Shown: one piece after another, positions 37,901 to 50,900 of the stretch
How the letters are laid out: each line of letters opens with the position of its first letter
Numbering within the stretch: position 1 is the first letter of the stretch
NCBI RefSeq assembly: GCF_000699445.3
Contig: NC_067195.1
Coordinates: forward strand, 56,028,465 to 56,092,464
Source of the DNA: Schistosoma haematobium
Taxonomy: Eukaryota > Platyhelminthes > Trematoda > Strigeidida > Schistosomatidae
Direction of reading: 5' to 3'
DNA: 64,000 bases
Notes under the pieces: generated by a model
The model's database searches: none
Seen by the model: the letters and a program-made list of their open reading frames with translations, nothing else
What the model was told of the DNA's origin: nothing
Made by a program: the position numbers and the translations under genes

Positions 37901-40900
37901 AATACTAACGGGTAGGCTCACCGAAAGCATAGTATATTGATAGTGTATCACGTAGTTTAATTTCTTCAATCGTGTGTTTGTGTGTTAGTCTACAAATTTT
38001 TCCAAAATTCATGAACCCAAGTATAGCTTGATCGTGTACTCAAAAATTTCAGTATATAAAAAATAATTAATACTATATATTCGGACTGTAAATCTGCCTT
38101 CTCATGGCGGGGGTTTTGTTTATGAAATGGATAGAACGAAAAGTGAATGTCCGGCGCTTTAACCAGCCTGGCGGACACGGAGGGTCCACCTAGGGGAGTT
38201 GGAAAACCCTGATTCCAAACCAATGGTGCACATGGGCTCCAGGATCATGAGGAAACAAATGGCGTATGAACTCAATGTTGGTCACCGACTACCATGGGAT
38301 TGCATCTTATGATGTTGTTTCACTGACTTGTGGATCAGACCTTTAGGTCAAAGGCTCCGGCTGTGGTCCCCTGAGAAAACCACCTCCGGTCTGGGCACCC
38401 GGTCAGTACCCTAGCTCACACACGAACCAAGTGACTTGTGTGGCTCATATGCATTCGGTGCCCCTTCATACAAATATTTATGTGTTCAAATAAATAAATA
38501 AAATAAAATTCTTTATTTTTGCTCAAAATCTGATGAAAAATCATCGTTCAAAGTTGATATTATGACAATAGTTCTTTTTATGTATCATTTAAGAATTATT
38601 AATTGTTTGTCTAATTATTAACATTTATACTTTCGGTTACATATATTCGATTGTTAATTATTAATATAATATATTTGTTGTTGTTTTATTTAGAAGTTAT
38701 CAGATTTCTTCATAATTCAACTTCAAGCTACATTATCTCAAGCAAATAATACAATTGATTTAATCGATATAAGTACTTGTAATTCGAATATCAGTATAAT
38801 ATTTTCCATGTTTGATTCTTTAACACAAATTGTTTCTGCTGTTTTGCGTACTATCATATCAATTCAAGGTGTTGATTTTCAAGATACTAGAATTTTAAAT
38901 CCATTATTTCATGCATATGCTTGCACAATCTTTACTTATTGTCCACCTGGACCCAAAGCTGTTCAACTTGAAAGGGTAAATATACACATTTTTATTTGCT
39001 TTAAAAGTTTAGTTCAATGCTTCCAAACTACAAAGGTGTAATTTGTATGTTAGATTTCATGTAAATTATAGATGGGTTCATGTACTAGTCCATTGTTCGC
39101 AATCTTTACATGAAAATTCCTACTACCCAACTGCTCAGACGAAATTCAGATGTAGCGTAGTTTGGATGTGCGCTCAAACCCTAGCCATTAAGTTGTCGAT
39201 TTAGTGATTCATTGGAATTTATCATACACTAATGTTAAATATAATTTATCATCATGAATGTATGCGAGTTAATAAAACATAATAAAAATGGAGTTTTACA
39301 ACAAAACGGGGTTATAAAATCAGATACACTAATGGGTTATTATAACTCATATACAATTCTACTGGAAGAAAGTAACTAAAGGATTATCAAAATTTCGATA
39401 CAAGATTTATTTATTACTCATATTTTTAACATGGAATAATATAGTATTGTCATCATTGCCTTACTAGTATGTTAAACAATAAACATTCAATGTAAAATTT
39501 TTTATACTAAAAGACAAAGTATCTTGAGGAAATTTATCTAATCGGAAATCCGGTAGTGAAAGTAACCCAATTGTTTCCGGTGGATATGGCTTCTAGAGTT
39601 CTAACAAATAATTTATATTATTTCATTACTTACCATGATAATATAAATTCAAGTCATATTTATTTCTAAATGAGGTAGTCGTTTCTTAACAAATCTACAT
39701 TAATGCAACATGAATTATGGATATTAATAATATCTTATTCGTTTACCCAATCAACATACATTTCATTCTCTTTATGTATTTAGATTCGTGATAGTATAAT
39801 AATTGGTCTGTTGGCTTATACACACTCCGAGTTAAACAGAGTACTAAATGTTCAAGGTATAGTTTGATGATAACTACTATTATCATTTCCATCGTTACCC
39901 CATGCTTATTTGACTCTATTATATGAAATTACTTTATGAATAGGGTTTTAAATGTACAAAGCATATGGTTAACTTATATGATTAATTTTAAATTTTAAAC
40001 CTCTGACGAGTTTGATAAGTTGCTTTGTTAACCTACTCGCATTTTATAGAATGCCTTGATTATTGATAACTTCATAGTAGATTTCTCCATAGTAGTAGTG
40101 TTTGTAATTGAAGTGTGGGTATCTGTCATTGTTGAAAATTTAATTAGGTAACTGTTTGACTAAACTTTGATAAATAGATGATAATTTTTAGTGATGCTCA
40201 AATCTAAAAAAACAACTTATTTTGAATGTATCCACCAGCTGTTTTTGCAACCTTAAGTGGTGTCCGTTAAGGCTGTCCACTTTCTTCATTTTTGTTCAAC
40301 TTCATCATAGACCTACTGATGGAAATAACATTCTCGTATTGAGCTCCTTCCAGGAGGTCCACTTATCGACTTAGAATACGCAGATGACATAGTCCTGTTT
40401 GGTGAAGACGCTGATAAAATGCAGAGTCTTCTGGTAGCACTAAGCAACAATGCCAGAATATTTGGAATGCGCTACTCTCCCCCTAAATGCAAGTTGTTGC
40501 TTCAGAACTGGTCTGTGTCAACACCTGAACTAAGGATAGGAAATGAAGTAGTCGAACGCGTTGACAACTTCACTTATCTTGGAAGTCTGATCAGCCCTAA
40601 TGGGTTGGTGTCTGACGAAATCTCTACACGGATTCGAAAAGCTCGCTTGACTTTTGCCAACTTACGTCACCTATGGCGCAGGCGAGATATCCGTCTATCA
40701 ACAAAAGGACGAGTATACTGTGCGGCAGTTCGTTCTGTTTTACTTTATGACCGCGAAACATGGCCATTGGGAGTAGAAGATACTCGTAAGCTACTAGTAT
40801 TTGACCACAGATGTCTTAGAAATATTGCTCGCATCTTCTGGGATCACCGGGTAAGTAATAGTGAGGTTAGACCCAGGGTATTAGGGAATGATGGTAAATC

Positions 40901-43900
40901 AGTTGATGAGGTTGTGGATCTTCATCGACTGAGATGGTTTACCTGAACACCGACTACCACGACGTGCAATGCTAACCGGTGTCGGAGATGGTTGGGAGAA
41001 AGTTAGGGTCGGTCAAACCAAAACGTGGCATCAGTGCTTGAAGACACTAACTTCTAGTCTGAGCCATGTTGGTAGGTGTAGACTACTTGTTTGGGGTCCG
41101 CGTGACTATCCTAAGCAATGGTTGGAGACTCTGTTGGACAAGGATCAGAATCGATCACAATGGCGTCGGTGTATACACTATCTATCTTCCCTAAGAGATT
41201 AAAATCACTTCATATCTTTCTTTCTACGAACTAATTCTTTCTTCGTGTACTATGTTCTTATATACAATCTTTCTTTTATATATTACCACAACTGAATTGA
41301 CTACTTTTATGAATCCGGTGTTCATCTTGTTGTGTTGGTGAGGTATAGCAACTTGGACCGATGCATATATGTGCCTGGTCCTATGTTGTAACTGACTGGT
41401 TGACCCACCAGCCTATCGATCGATTCAAATCAGTAATAATTCAGAAGAAATCTAAAGTATATGTTTACTATTTATGTTGATTCAACTAATGAAATTTGTT
41501 TAGTTACCGTAAACATCAAATGGTTTTCATCAGAGCTACCTACTGTCTCCATCTTTCAAATTTTGTCATAGATATCCTCCTGCAAATATCATTTGCTTCA
41601 TCTAAATTTTCAGGGATGAATCTCCTACCACGAGGTTTGCAGATGATCTAATCCTATTTGATAATGATACTGACAAAATACAGAATCCTTTACTCTGAGA
41701 AATAGTGTTGACATCTTTGAAATGCACTTTTCTTCGTGTAAATGCGAAGTGCTACTTCAGGATTAGCATCAACGCCTGAGATAATTATATGGAGTAGATT
41801 AGTTCAGTGTCTTGGCTACTTCAGTTATTCTGGAAGTCTCATCAGCCTTGACGGAACCTCGGCCTGGGTTCAAAAGCTTAGTTAGCCTTCATTATTTTGT
41901 CATTTGTAGAATAGGTATACTGTGCAACAGTTTTCTCTGTATTATTTCGTGGCTGTTAAACGTGGTGTATGAAGCGAAAGACGTAGGCAAGCTAGAGATT
42001 TTTGATCACAGGTGTCATCTAAGCATTGGTCGCGTTTCGTGGAGTGTCTCAGTGAACAATCTTGATGTTAGACATTGGGTAATAAGCAAAAGTGACCAAG
42101 TGGTTGATGAAGTTATCACTTTTCGTCGATTGAAATTATTAAGACCTGTGTTACGTTTAAATAATCATTGCTTATCTGGCTATACGATGTTTACTGACGT
42201 GGAAGTAAGTTTAAAAGAAGCTAGGGGTGCCCAAACCAATACGTGGTATCAGTCCATGAAGTCACTGACCGTTGTTCTGAGCTATGTTGATAGATATAGA
42301 TTGCCTGGTTGGGGTTAAGCGCGATAAGTGTGACCGGTGGTTGCAGACGTCTGGGATCACAGTTAAGAATCAGTTACAATGACGCAGGTGGCTCTTGAAA
42401 CGAACGGTACTGGGTTCGAGGCACATATTGAACATCTCTGAGATGCAGATACATCCAGCTGACAAGTCCCAAATAAAAACGCGTGTCCTGGATTCCACTG
42501 CTTTGCTTATAATGCTTATGAATTAAGGCAATACGCACAGTATGCAAATATACCAGCAAGAGGCTGATCAATTGCAGTCCTAAACATCAATGGGAAGATT
42601 CAATTAAACACTACCATGTGAATTTAAAAAAGTTTATTTTGTGGATTTTTTTTAACACCATAAGAACTTCATTGTTTAACATAATTACCCTTAATTTTCC
42701 TCGTTATTTCTTTCTTTTAGAGATTAATAAATCATTTTGGGTTTTAATGCTAAAAGAATTAGTTCATTTTACTATATCATCACCTTGCTTCTTTTTACCG
42801 GGCATACTGATATTCTTAGATTTATTACCTTTACCATCGCCAGTAGTTACCGTTCAAGGATCTTTCGATTCGAATGATGAATCTAAGGTGAGCATCAAAG
42901 TAATTACTCTTTTTTAGCTCAATAAAAAGTGGCTAGTTATAATAGACAAAAAACTGCATCATTATATGGTTGATTGTGATCGGTTTGTTTATGTAACACT
43001 GTGTCGCCAAGTAACAACTACTTACAAAGCTAGATAATTAGTACTGAAATTTTCTAGTAAATTGACCAGTCAGTGAGCCATAAAGTAGAACCTGTACATA
43101 TGTACATCGGTTCAAGTTGCCATACCCCATTAACACAGAGAGATGAAGTTGTCAGACCAAATCCCAGAATAGTAGAGATAGTAACAGTATAAGTGGTAAC
43201 TGAAAAGATTAGGCATCGAATCTACGACTCGAAAAAAAATAAATTAGTGAAACAAAAATACAACAAAAGTTATTAGGAATTTGATAGAAGACAGTTAATG
43301 GATGCATCTGCGCCGCTACAAACAATTTTGGACCACATCATTCATAGTCTCTAACCGTTAGTCACAATATTCATGCGAACCCCAACCAGGTAATCTATAC
43401 CTATTAACATAGGTGAGCCCAATTTTCAGTAACTTCATGGACTGATGCCATGTTTTGGTTTGGTCCCCCCTATGCTTCTTCCAGCCCACTCTTGCACCAG
43501 AAAACATCACCCGTCAAGGTAGGCGGTTGTTGGGCATACGTAACACATGTCCCAACCACCTCAGTTGATAAAGATTTACTGCTTCATCAATCGATTCCCC
43601 ATCTTTACCGAGTACTCAGTAAATGGATATATTAGTATTACACTTTTGTGTGACCGTGCCAATGTAGTGTAAATAAGTGGATAAGTAGTAAAAGAAATCT
43701 ATTATCTCATTCTAGAGGAATTACAAAAAATTCGTCAATGAGAATTTTCTCAATTATTTCATTCAATCAAGTTGTGTAATTGTATTTATGGTTATTTAAT
43801 AAATAAAAATGTTCTATTAAAGAACAAAAAATGTATTGCGTAATAAAGTGTCCGGAAATTTCAGTTGACAACAGGAATTGAATAATGATCAAGAAATTAA

Positions 43901-44923
43901 ACACAATCAATATTATGAGACCTAATTTGTTCAGTGAATAAATATTCGCTATTTTTATTCCGGTTAATAATAATATAAAGCAATCAGTCCCTTTTATAAA
44001 CTTCAATAAAACAATGAGAAGACGGAGTTGATCTGGAAAATGTGATGTATTTTCGCTGTACATTTCGAACAATCTGGTCACATATATACTTGTCAGGGCA
44101 TTTTATTTGAAGATTAATAAAGGTTAATTAAGTGAATGATCAAGTAAAAAAAGTAACAAAGAGGAGAGAAACAGTTTTACCTTGGTAATCTTTAAGTCAT
44201 TCTATGGCCTAGGATAGCGCGACAATTTCTTATTCTTTCTATGTTATGTAAAATTGTTTCTCTCCCGTTTATTACCGTTTTACTTGAACATTCATTTAAT
44301 TGACCTTTATTAATTTTCATATAAAATGCCGTGACAAGTATATGTGTGACCAGATTGTTCGAAATGTACAGCGCAAATACATCACATTTTTCAGATCAAC
44401 TCCGTCTTCTCATTGTTCTATCGAAATTAATAATAATAATTTTAGAAATATCTTAATTAGAATTACTACAGTTTTAATAACCCACTAATTCATTACATTT
44501 TCAAGATGTAAGGCGAAATTACTTTCTAAATGTTTGTCATAAAGGTCTTTACTTTTTAAATTTAGAAGTTGTTTAACATTTTATAGACGATTCACTGTTA
44601 TCTGGTTTGTAAATAAATCAAAAGTTTTCACTCTTTTCATTAACTTTGTTTTAAAGTGTACTTTTTCGCTAAACAAAAATACTAAATTCTTATTGAATCG
44701 TCTGTTTCAACTGGATGAAAATATCTACAGTAATATTAAGGTGGAAAATGTGAATAGACTGTTTGACTTAAGGTTAGTCTTAATTACGAACTGACATCAG
44801 CTAAAGATTCATGGAAGTGGAAGAGGCGTGCAATAGATTTATCACCAGATTCTTTCCTCGTTTGTAGCGTAATAGTCGATCAAGTTTGTAATGAGGTAAT
44901 AACTCATTGGTAGAAGTGAATGC

Positions 44924-44998
<75 letters not shown>

Positions 44999-47900
44999 GC
45001 TTTATTCAATATTATCTTTTTGGTACAATATAGAATTCTCAGGCTATATCACATATGGACTGAAGTATAAAATGTAGAACATTAACTCATAACTCACTTA
45101 TTCAATGTTATAGTGCTCACCATGAATCTTGGACTCGATCCTATGTATAGTTCTTCCCGATGAAAAGTTATTTAATAACAAAATGGGTGTTTAGGGCTAT
45201 TTGGTTTCCAATGATTCCTTAGTTTTGTCCAAACTTGGACATGGCATTAGTCGTCAACTGTTGGTCTGGTCGATGTTGTTAAATACAGACCATCTGATTG
45301 GGGTCCACGTGACACTCGCGATCGGTGTTTGCAGACGTTAGATGATATCTCTCGGATGCGATTACGGTTGTGTAAATGTATCCGTTCGTTTTCTTGCTTT
45401 TCGATCTCGGGTCCCATTCTGTCTTTTCAAAACATATTTTCAATGGTTAGTTTTTTTCATTCTCATCACCAGTACACTGTGTTTAGCTCGTTTGCCAATC
45501 ATTTTGTCAGTTTCATCGCGTCTTGTTAATTTGGTATAGCAACCTGGGTTAATACATATTTGTAACAAGCTCTAATTTCAGTTTTATTGACTAACTAATC
45601 AGATTTTGTAGATTTATGATGACAACTAACTTAAAGCATATGTGCTGCTAAGCAGCACTTATGTCATAACTCCTGATACCTGTATATGGGAATCAATATC
45701 CGAATTCATTGGTCATATTATAGTTTTCTTGTTTATTTTTTTTAGTAGATTATTGTGGGCTATTATACAAATTCAATTTTTTTAATGACTTATTGTGAAT
45801 AGTAACTAAAGTAGTTTTAAATTTGCATTAAAGAGTTGTTACTTCTTTTTCTGTCTCTTTCCCCCCTCTTTATTTTCTCTTCTCTTGATCTTCATTCGTT
45901 TAGATAAATAGTTCTCGAGATATATGGGCTGCACATCTTCTGGCTTTATCTTTCGAATTAATTGGAATGATACAGTTATTAAGTGCAACTATTTCATCAC
46001 CTAACAATCTTCTGTTCTGTAATCTATTCAAATTTGTTGAACGTTTAGCTGATATTTGTCGTTTACCGTTCGCCAGTTTATTGGCTAATGCATGTTTGGA
46101 TAGTATCGGTGATGTAAGTATTTTCTTGGTGTTATTATTATTTTTATTTCTTAAATTTATGTTTAATCTATTTCTAATGTTGAGTTTTTTTATATATTCT
46201 CATATGTGGTTTTCTAATCATTTCATTAGGTTATAGATTGTGTTATACTGTTGTATAAGATTAAGCGTTTGTCCAATATCTTGCTGGTAAAAATTTTGTA
46301 TAGAAATAAACAAATGGGAATTAAAAAAGTGACTTAATTTTTCGGGCGAAATTCAAAAGTGATCGACTTCTGCCTTTATATTGCTTAAAAGCGAATATTA
46401 GAACTAACTTAATGTAGTTCTAAGAACGGCTAAAAATTCTATAACTATATAATAGTATCTTATCACACTTTTTCTGGGTTAAGTTTCTTTTTTAATATTA
46501 TGATATCCAGAGAATAGAGTGATGGATTGTGATGTTTGCTGAAGTTGTGTATTGTCAACTACTGAGTTAGCGTTTTCCATTTCACTCTCTCTGTCTACTT
46601 TGATTTGGAATGCGGTTGAATTTACACCACATCTCCAGTTATCACCTTGAGATTCTACAGACTAGATTACAGCTATCAAAATGTAAATACATATAGATTT
46701 CGTTCTCAACGAGTGTATTGATGAACTCCAATACCAGTTAGTGTTGGTTATATAACCAACTACACTATCTACTCGTTGGTTTATTCTTGTTTCAGAAAGA
46801 AACTAACAAGTGATTAGATTGTTCAGGATAACATTGGTCAATTGGTTGATGGGAATCATTTCATGATCCAAGTATCATACACAAGGATCATTTTGATGGC
46901 ATTTCACTCTCTGAGCTGGATGTTTTGATTTTGACTACCCTGCCAATGGCTATTGAGATATTAAGGAGCACGATTAAACCTTACAGATCAGAAAACGGAA
47001 ATTCACCAAAATCATCCACCCGTGATACAAATCGGTTTGCCAACTAAAGATTACCCTAAATAATCTGTTGAATCCATCTGATGGTCACAGTATATGTTAT
47101 TTTAATTATTTCACTTTTTTCCTAAGACTGACTCACTTTTGTCCATTATAATTTACTTTTTCTGAAAAAGAATTACATCCATTCACCTCGCAATATTTAT
47201 CTATCTATTTATCTTTAAGATTAGAAATCAAATATTAAATGAAACTGAAAAACAAGAAAAACAATCAACGGAAGGTACATTAAATGATGGAGATAATATC
47301 GAGAATTTGTGGTATGATTTTTTGTTTTCCCTTGGGTTTTAGTCGACACTTAAGAATGTTAATTATAACTTAGCATTTTCATGAAATGAACTACTCTTAG
47401 CTTATATATATACATTCTGTAATGCAGTATGTCGTTATTCTCTTACTTAGTCCCTCGAATTTCTTCCTAGACTTCGGGTTGATAACTAATTGGGTTAGAT
47501 TCACTCTCTTTTTAAACTGTAATCAGAGTAGTAGAGTAATGATTTAGAACTACCGGTTGATCTTCAAGCTCAATTAGAGGTCAAGCAAAATTCACAAGGT
47601 CTTTTATGATGCGACAGTTTGTTACTGGCCTGTGTTGTCAAAGTTTAGCTTAATTCCGTTAGTTATTTTCGGGTTATTTTCTTTATTTCATCTCAATCTT
47701 CTCTTTTATTGTGCTGATGTGAAGCATGTGAAAACTTTTAATCGTTCCTTACTTTTCAATTCTAGATGACATCTAACCTCTCACGATTATGTATTAATCT
47801 AAGTTGCTACGCTTTATACCATTATAACAAGAGATGCAATCAGCTGTTCGAGGAGCTTAAGAGAGTGAATTAATCATATAAATTACAATGGAAAGCTAAA

Positions 47901-50900
47901 AATTAGAAACGTAGTTTAGAAGGAATGAAACAAAAGTAATAATATGCTATGTGAAATGGAATTGAACAAATTATATCATGAAAGAGTTACTATGAATGCA
48001 ACTGTACCACCACTATGGTGAATTTTGAATTGTGTCACTTAATTTCTTCAATCTTTGATGTGTCAACTTGGAATTTTGCACCAATGAACACAATTTAAAT
48101 TAAAAGTTGATTGATTCATAGGTTACTACTATATCCTTGTTTCATTGTCTTTATCTTTAAGCCTACATTTAAGCCATTTGTGCGAGGTCCTATGTTTCTG
48201 TTTCCCTGATATTCGTCATTATTTTACTATATTAACTAATTAAACTGTTTGTTTTCGGTATTCAGTTCAAAAACAGTTGAGAGTTTATCTTCATCATCTT
48301 CAATGAATAAAAATAATGATTCAGCTGGCGAATTAAACGCTCCTAGTACAAAATTGTTATTAAATCCACAACCTATACTTGATCCACGATTAACATCACA
48401 ACAGGATTTAGGAATTAGTTCTTGGCAAGCTAATTCTATGACCGATTCATCTGTTACAATAAACTCGCAATTCAATAATAATGCAAAGAACATTACTACT
48501 ACTAATAATAATTATAGCAGTAATAATGCAAATTTAGTAAAATTTTCAATAAAACAAATCGAATCTACTGAATTGAATGCTGCATTATCTATGCTATTCA
48601 TTCTGCTTAAAATACCATTTTATCGATATGCCGTATTAGATGCATTACGTCATCAATCGTAAGTTGTTTCTATTGTTTTGGTATTTCTCATCACTGGGCT
48701 TTAATTATTGTGTTATTTTTATCGTCATCATTAGTACTAATGTTTATTGTTAAAAAAACTGTGGTTATCCTGCAGTTTTTATTCGTAATATTTTACTAGC
48801 AAAGTAATTCAGTAGTATATAATACATTTACAAATTTAAAATGAGTAGTTCTTTACAACCCTATTCTCCTCATTGAACTGATATTCTAAATAGTTAAATA
48901 TCTTTCAATAAATTACTCTTCGTTACTGTATGATCTGATGACATTTTCTGACAATACTGTACCTAAATTTGGGAATGGCCTACATTTCGAAGTAAAATAG
49001 TACAAAATAATCAACTTATATTTTATACATTGTTTTCAAGCAATATGAAATCAATATACGTATAGTCATTTATAAACCCATTCAATTTTTTGTTGTTGCT
49101 TCAATTTGGGCGCCTAGCAGTATCCCATACCTCACACAGATCATTTGATTTATTTAGTGCATATGTATTTACGGTAATTTGCAAAATATCCAGTCAAACA
49201 GTAAATCTAAATAATTTGATAATTCTTCATCAAAAAAGGATTACCATTTTTAATTTTCTTTAACTAAAACACTTTTAGTTTCGATGGTTGAGCGAGGAAA
49301 ATAATGATTGGTTGTTTACCTATTCAAACTAGTAGATAGTCTGACAGGTATTCTATGAGTTATATATTTTCCTACCCTTATCATTATTGTGATTGTTGTC
49401 GGCTTTTGGTTTGGAAATATACATACGTTCCAGTCAGGCTAGTCACGTGTTCTTAATCTGAGTTATGTTGAGGTTCTGTAGAATAGACACTGGAACGGTA
49501 TCTAGTATAGATATTCGTCTAAAGCAAATTAACGTCTCATTCGTGTAAGGGAAAGTTGAGCGTTATAACAATTTTTTGTGCAGCTTTCCTACATTATCAA
49601 AATCGATACAGGTAGTTTTGTAATTAAAGATAAGACGATATCAGAGTGCTTTTAATCGTAATAGAATGCTATCTTGATTTATTTAGGTGTATGTGCGCCC
49701 ACTTTGTTTTGGTTCGCATTTTAGTTTTGTTTTTGTGTATTGGGATAAATGGTACTAACCTATGGCGAAATTAGCACCCAAATGGCCTGGTATGATGAGG
49801 GTAAGTAGAGTCAGCTCTCCCTATCGAAATACTCTCAGATAGCCAGGCACATGCATTCACTGCCAGGGTGGTTCTACTCACTGCCTTTTCGCGACGGTGA
49901 TGTTGTTTACGAAGTTGATAGAGCAAAAAGCGAATGTTCTTCGATTTAACCGGGTTGGTGGACTCGGAGGACGCACCTAGGCGAGTTGGAAAACCCTGAT
50001 TCTAAACCAATCGTGCACATGGGCTCCATGATCTTGAGGGGACAAATTGTGTATGAACCAATTGTTGGTCACCGGCTACCATGAGATTCCATCTCCTGAT
50101 ATTGCTCCACTGCCTTGTGGATGAGACCTTTAGATCAAAGGCTCCGGGTGTGGCCCCCTAGGAAAACCAACTGCTTCGGTTTGGGCACCCGGATAGTAGT
50201 ACCCCGGCCCTCACACAAATCAAAAGATTTATATAGTGCATATGTATTTGGTGCTTCCTTGTACCAATGTTTATGTGCTTAAATAAATAAATAAAATAAT
50301 GAAATTAGAACGTATGACCGCATCAGACTTTTTGTTTATCATTTTCAATATTGGAATTAGGACTTGAAGTGAATTTTTGGTAAGGTTTTTACTTATGTTT
50401 CGCTCTGGGAACATTTTTGCTACACAATTACATTACCCATCACTTCATTTTAGATTTTCCTTTTTTATTGCCTAGTGGGATCTACTGTTATGTTATGTTG
50501 TTAAAAAATATCGTTTGGTGAAATTATATTTAGCAGTAATTCTCACAGTAATGTTAGACATTCCCGTTGTTTTTAGGGTTACTGTAAGTTTGTTATATTT
50601 TTTCCAACTTCATTAGGGTTAATCATCAATCTGAGAATTCCGAGAATGCTGCCTCCAGTCCAGAACCTTCATCATCTGTAAATCTTCGTCGGCAGAATTT
50701 TCTAAATGTTGTCGACTCAGTTTTATCGGACTATTCTGATAAGACTTCATGCATCTGTGTTCAAATTAAACTTCTTGTACGTTTAATTCATTAAATATTT
50801 TGAATTAATAATATTTTGATTAATTTGATCATGTACTTGTTCAATCCTGGAACTATTAGTTAAGTGATGATGAATTACATTTCAACTAGTTGATTTTCAC

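Larger units (their letters stand above)
38694..46113 (+). other. VIRMA: VIRMA exons 20-23: best-conserved core
   Basis: Codes about aa 1266-1509. Exons 20-21 hold CPPGPKAVQLERIRDSIIIG and LLAYTHSELN, paralleling SIPLSGRL..IQNDIIDILLTFTQG in vertebrate VIRMA. Exon 22 has INKSFWVLMLKELVHF and PGILIFLDLLPLPSPV, the strongest match in the gene (vertebrate NTWSLMLKEVL..LILLSELLPLPLPM). Exon 23 has RDIWAAHLLALSFELI. Introns 21 and 22 are heavily loaded with RTE-like and other repeats. Confidence 0.95.

Noticed and set aside
38090..38223. Minus-strand open frame of 77 codons inside repeat R1
   Set aside because: It lies in a non-coding-looking repeat, is not conserved as an open frame in the second copy at 49.9 kb and has no known domain.
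44925..44995. TAT repeat as a CRISPR-like or regulatory array
   Set aside because: A simple trinucleotide microsatellite with no spacers; expected in an AT-rich eukaryotic genome.
45643..45660. Short perfect hairpin gtgctgctaagcagcac as a terminator or regulatory stem
   Set aside because: Only 8-bp arms within a long intron and no associated feature; likely chance.
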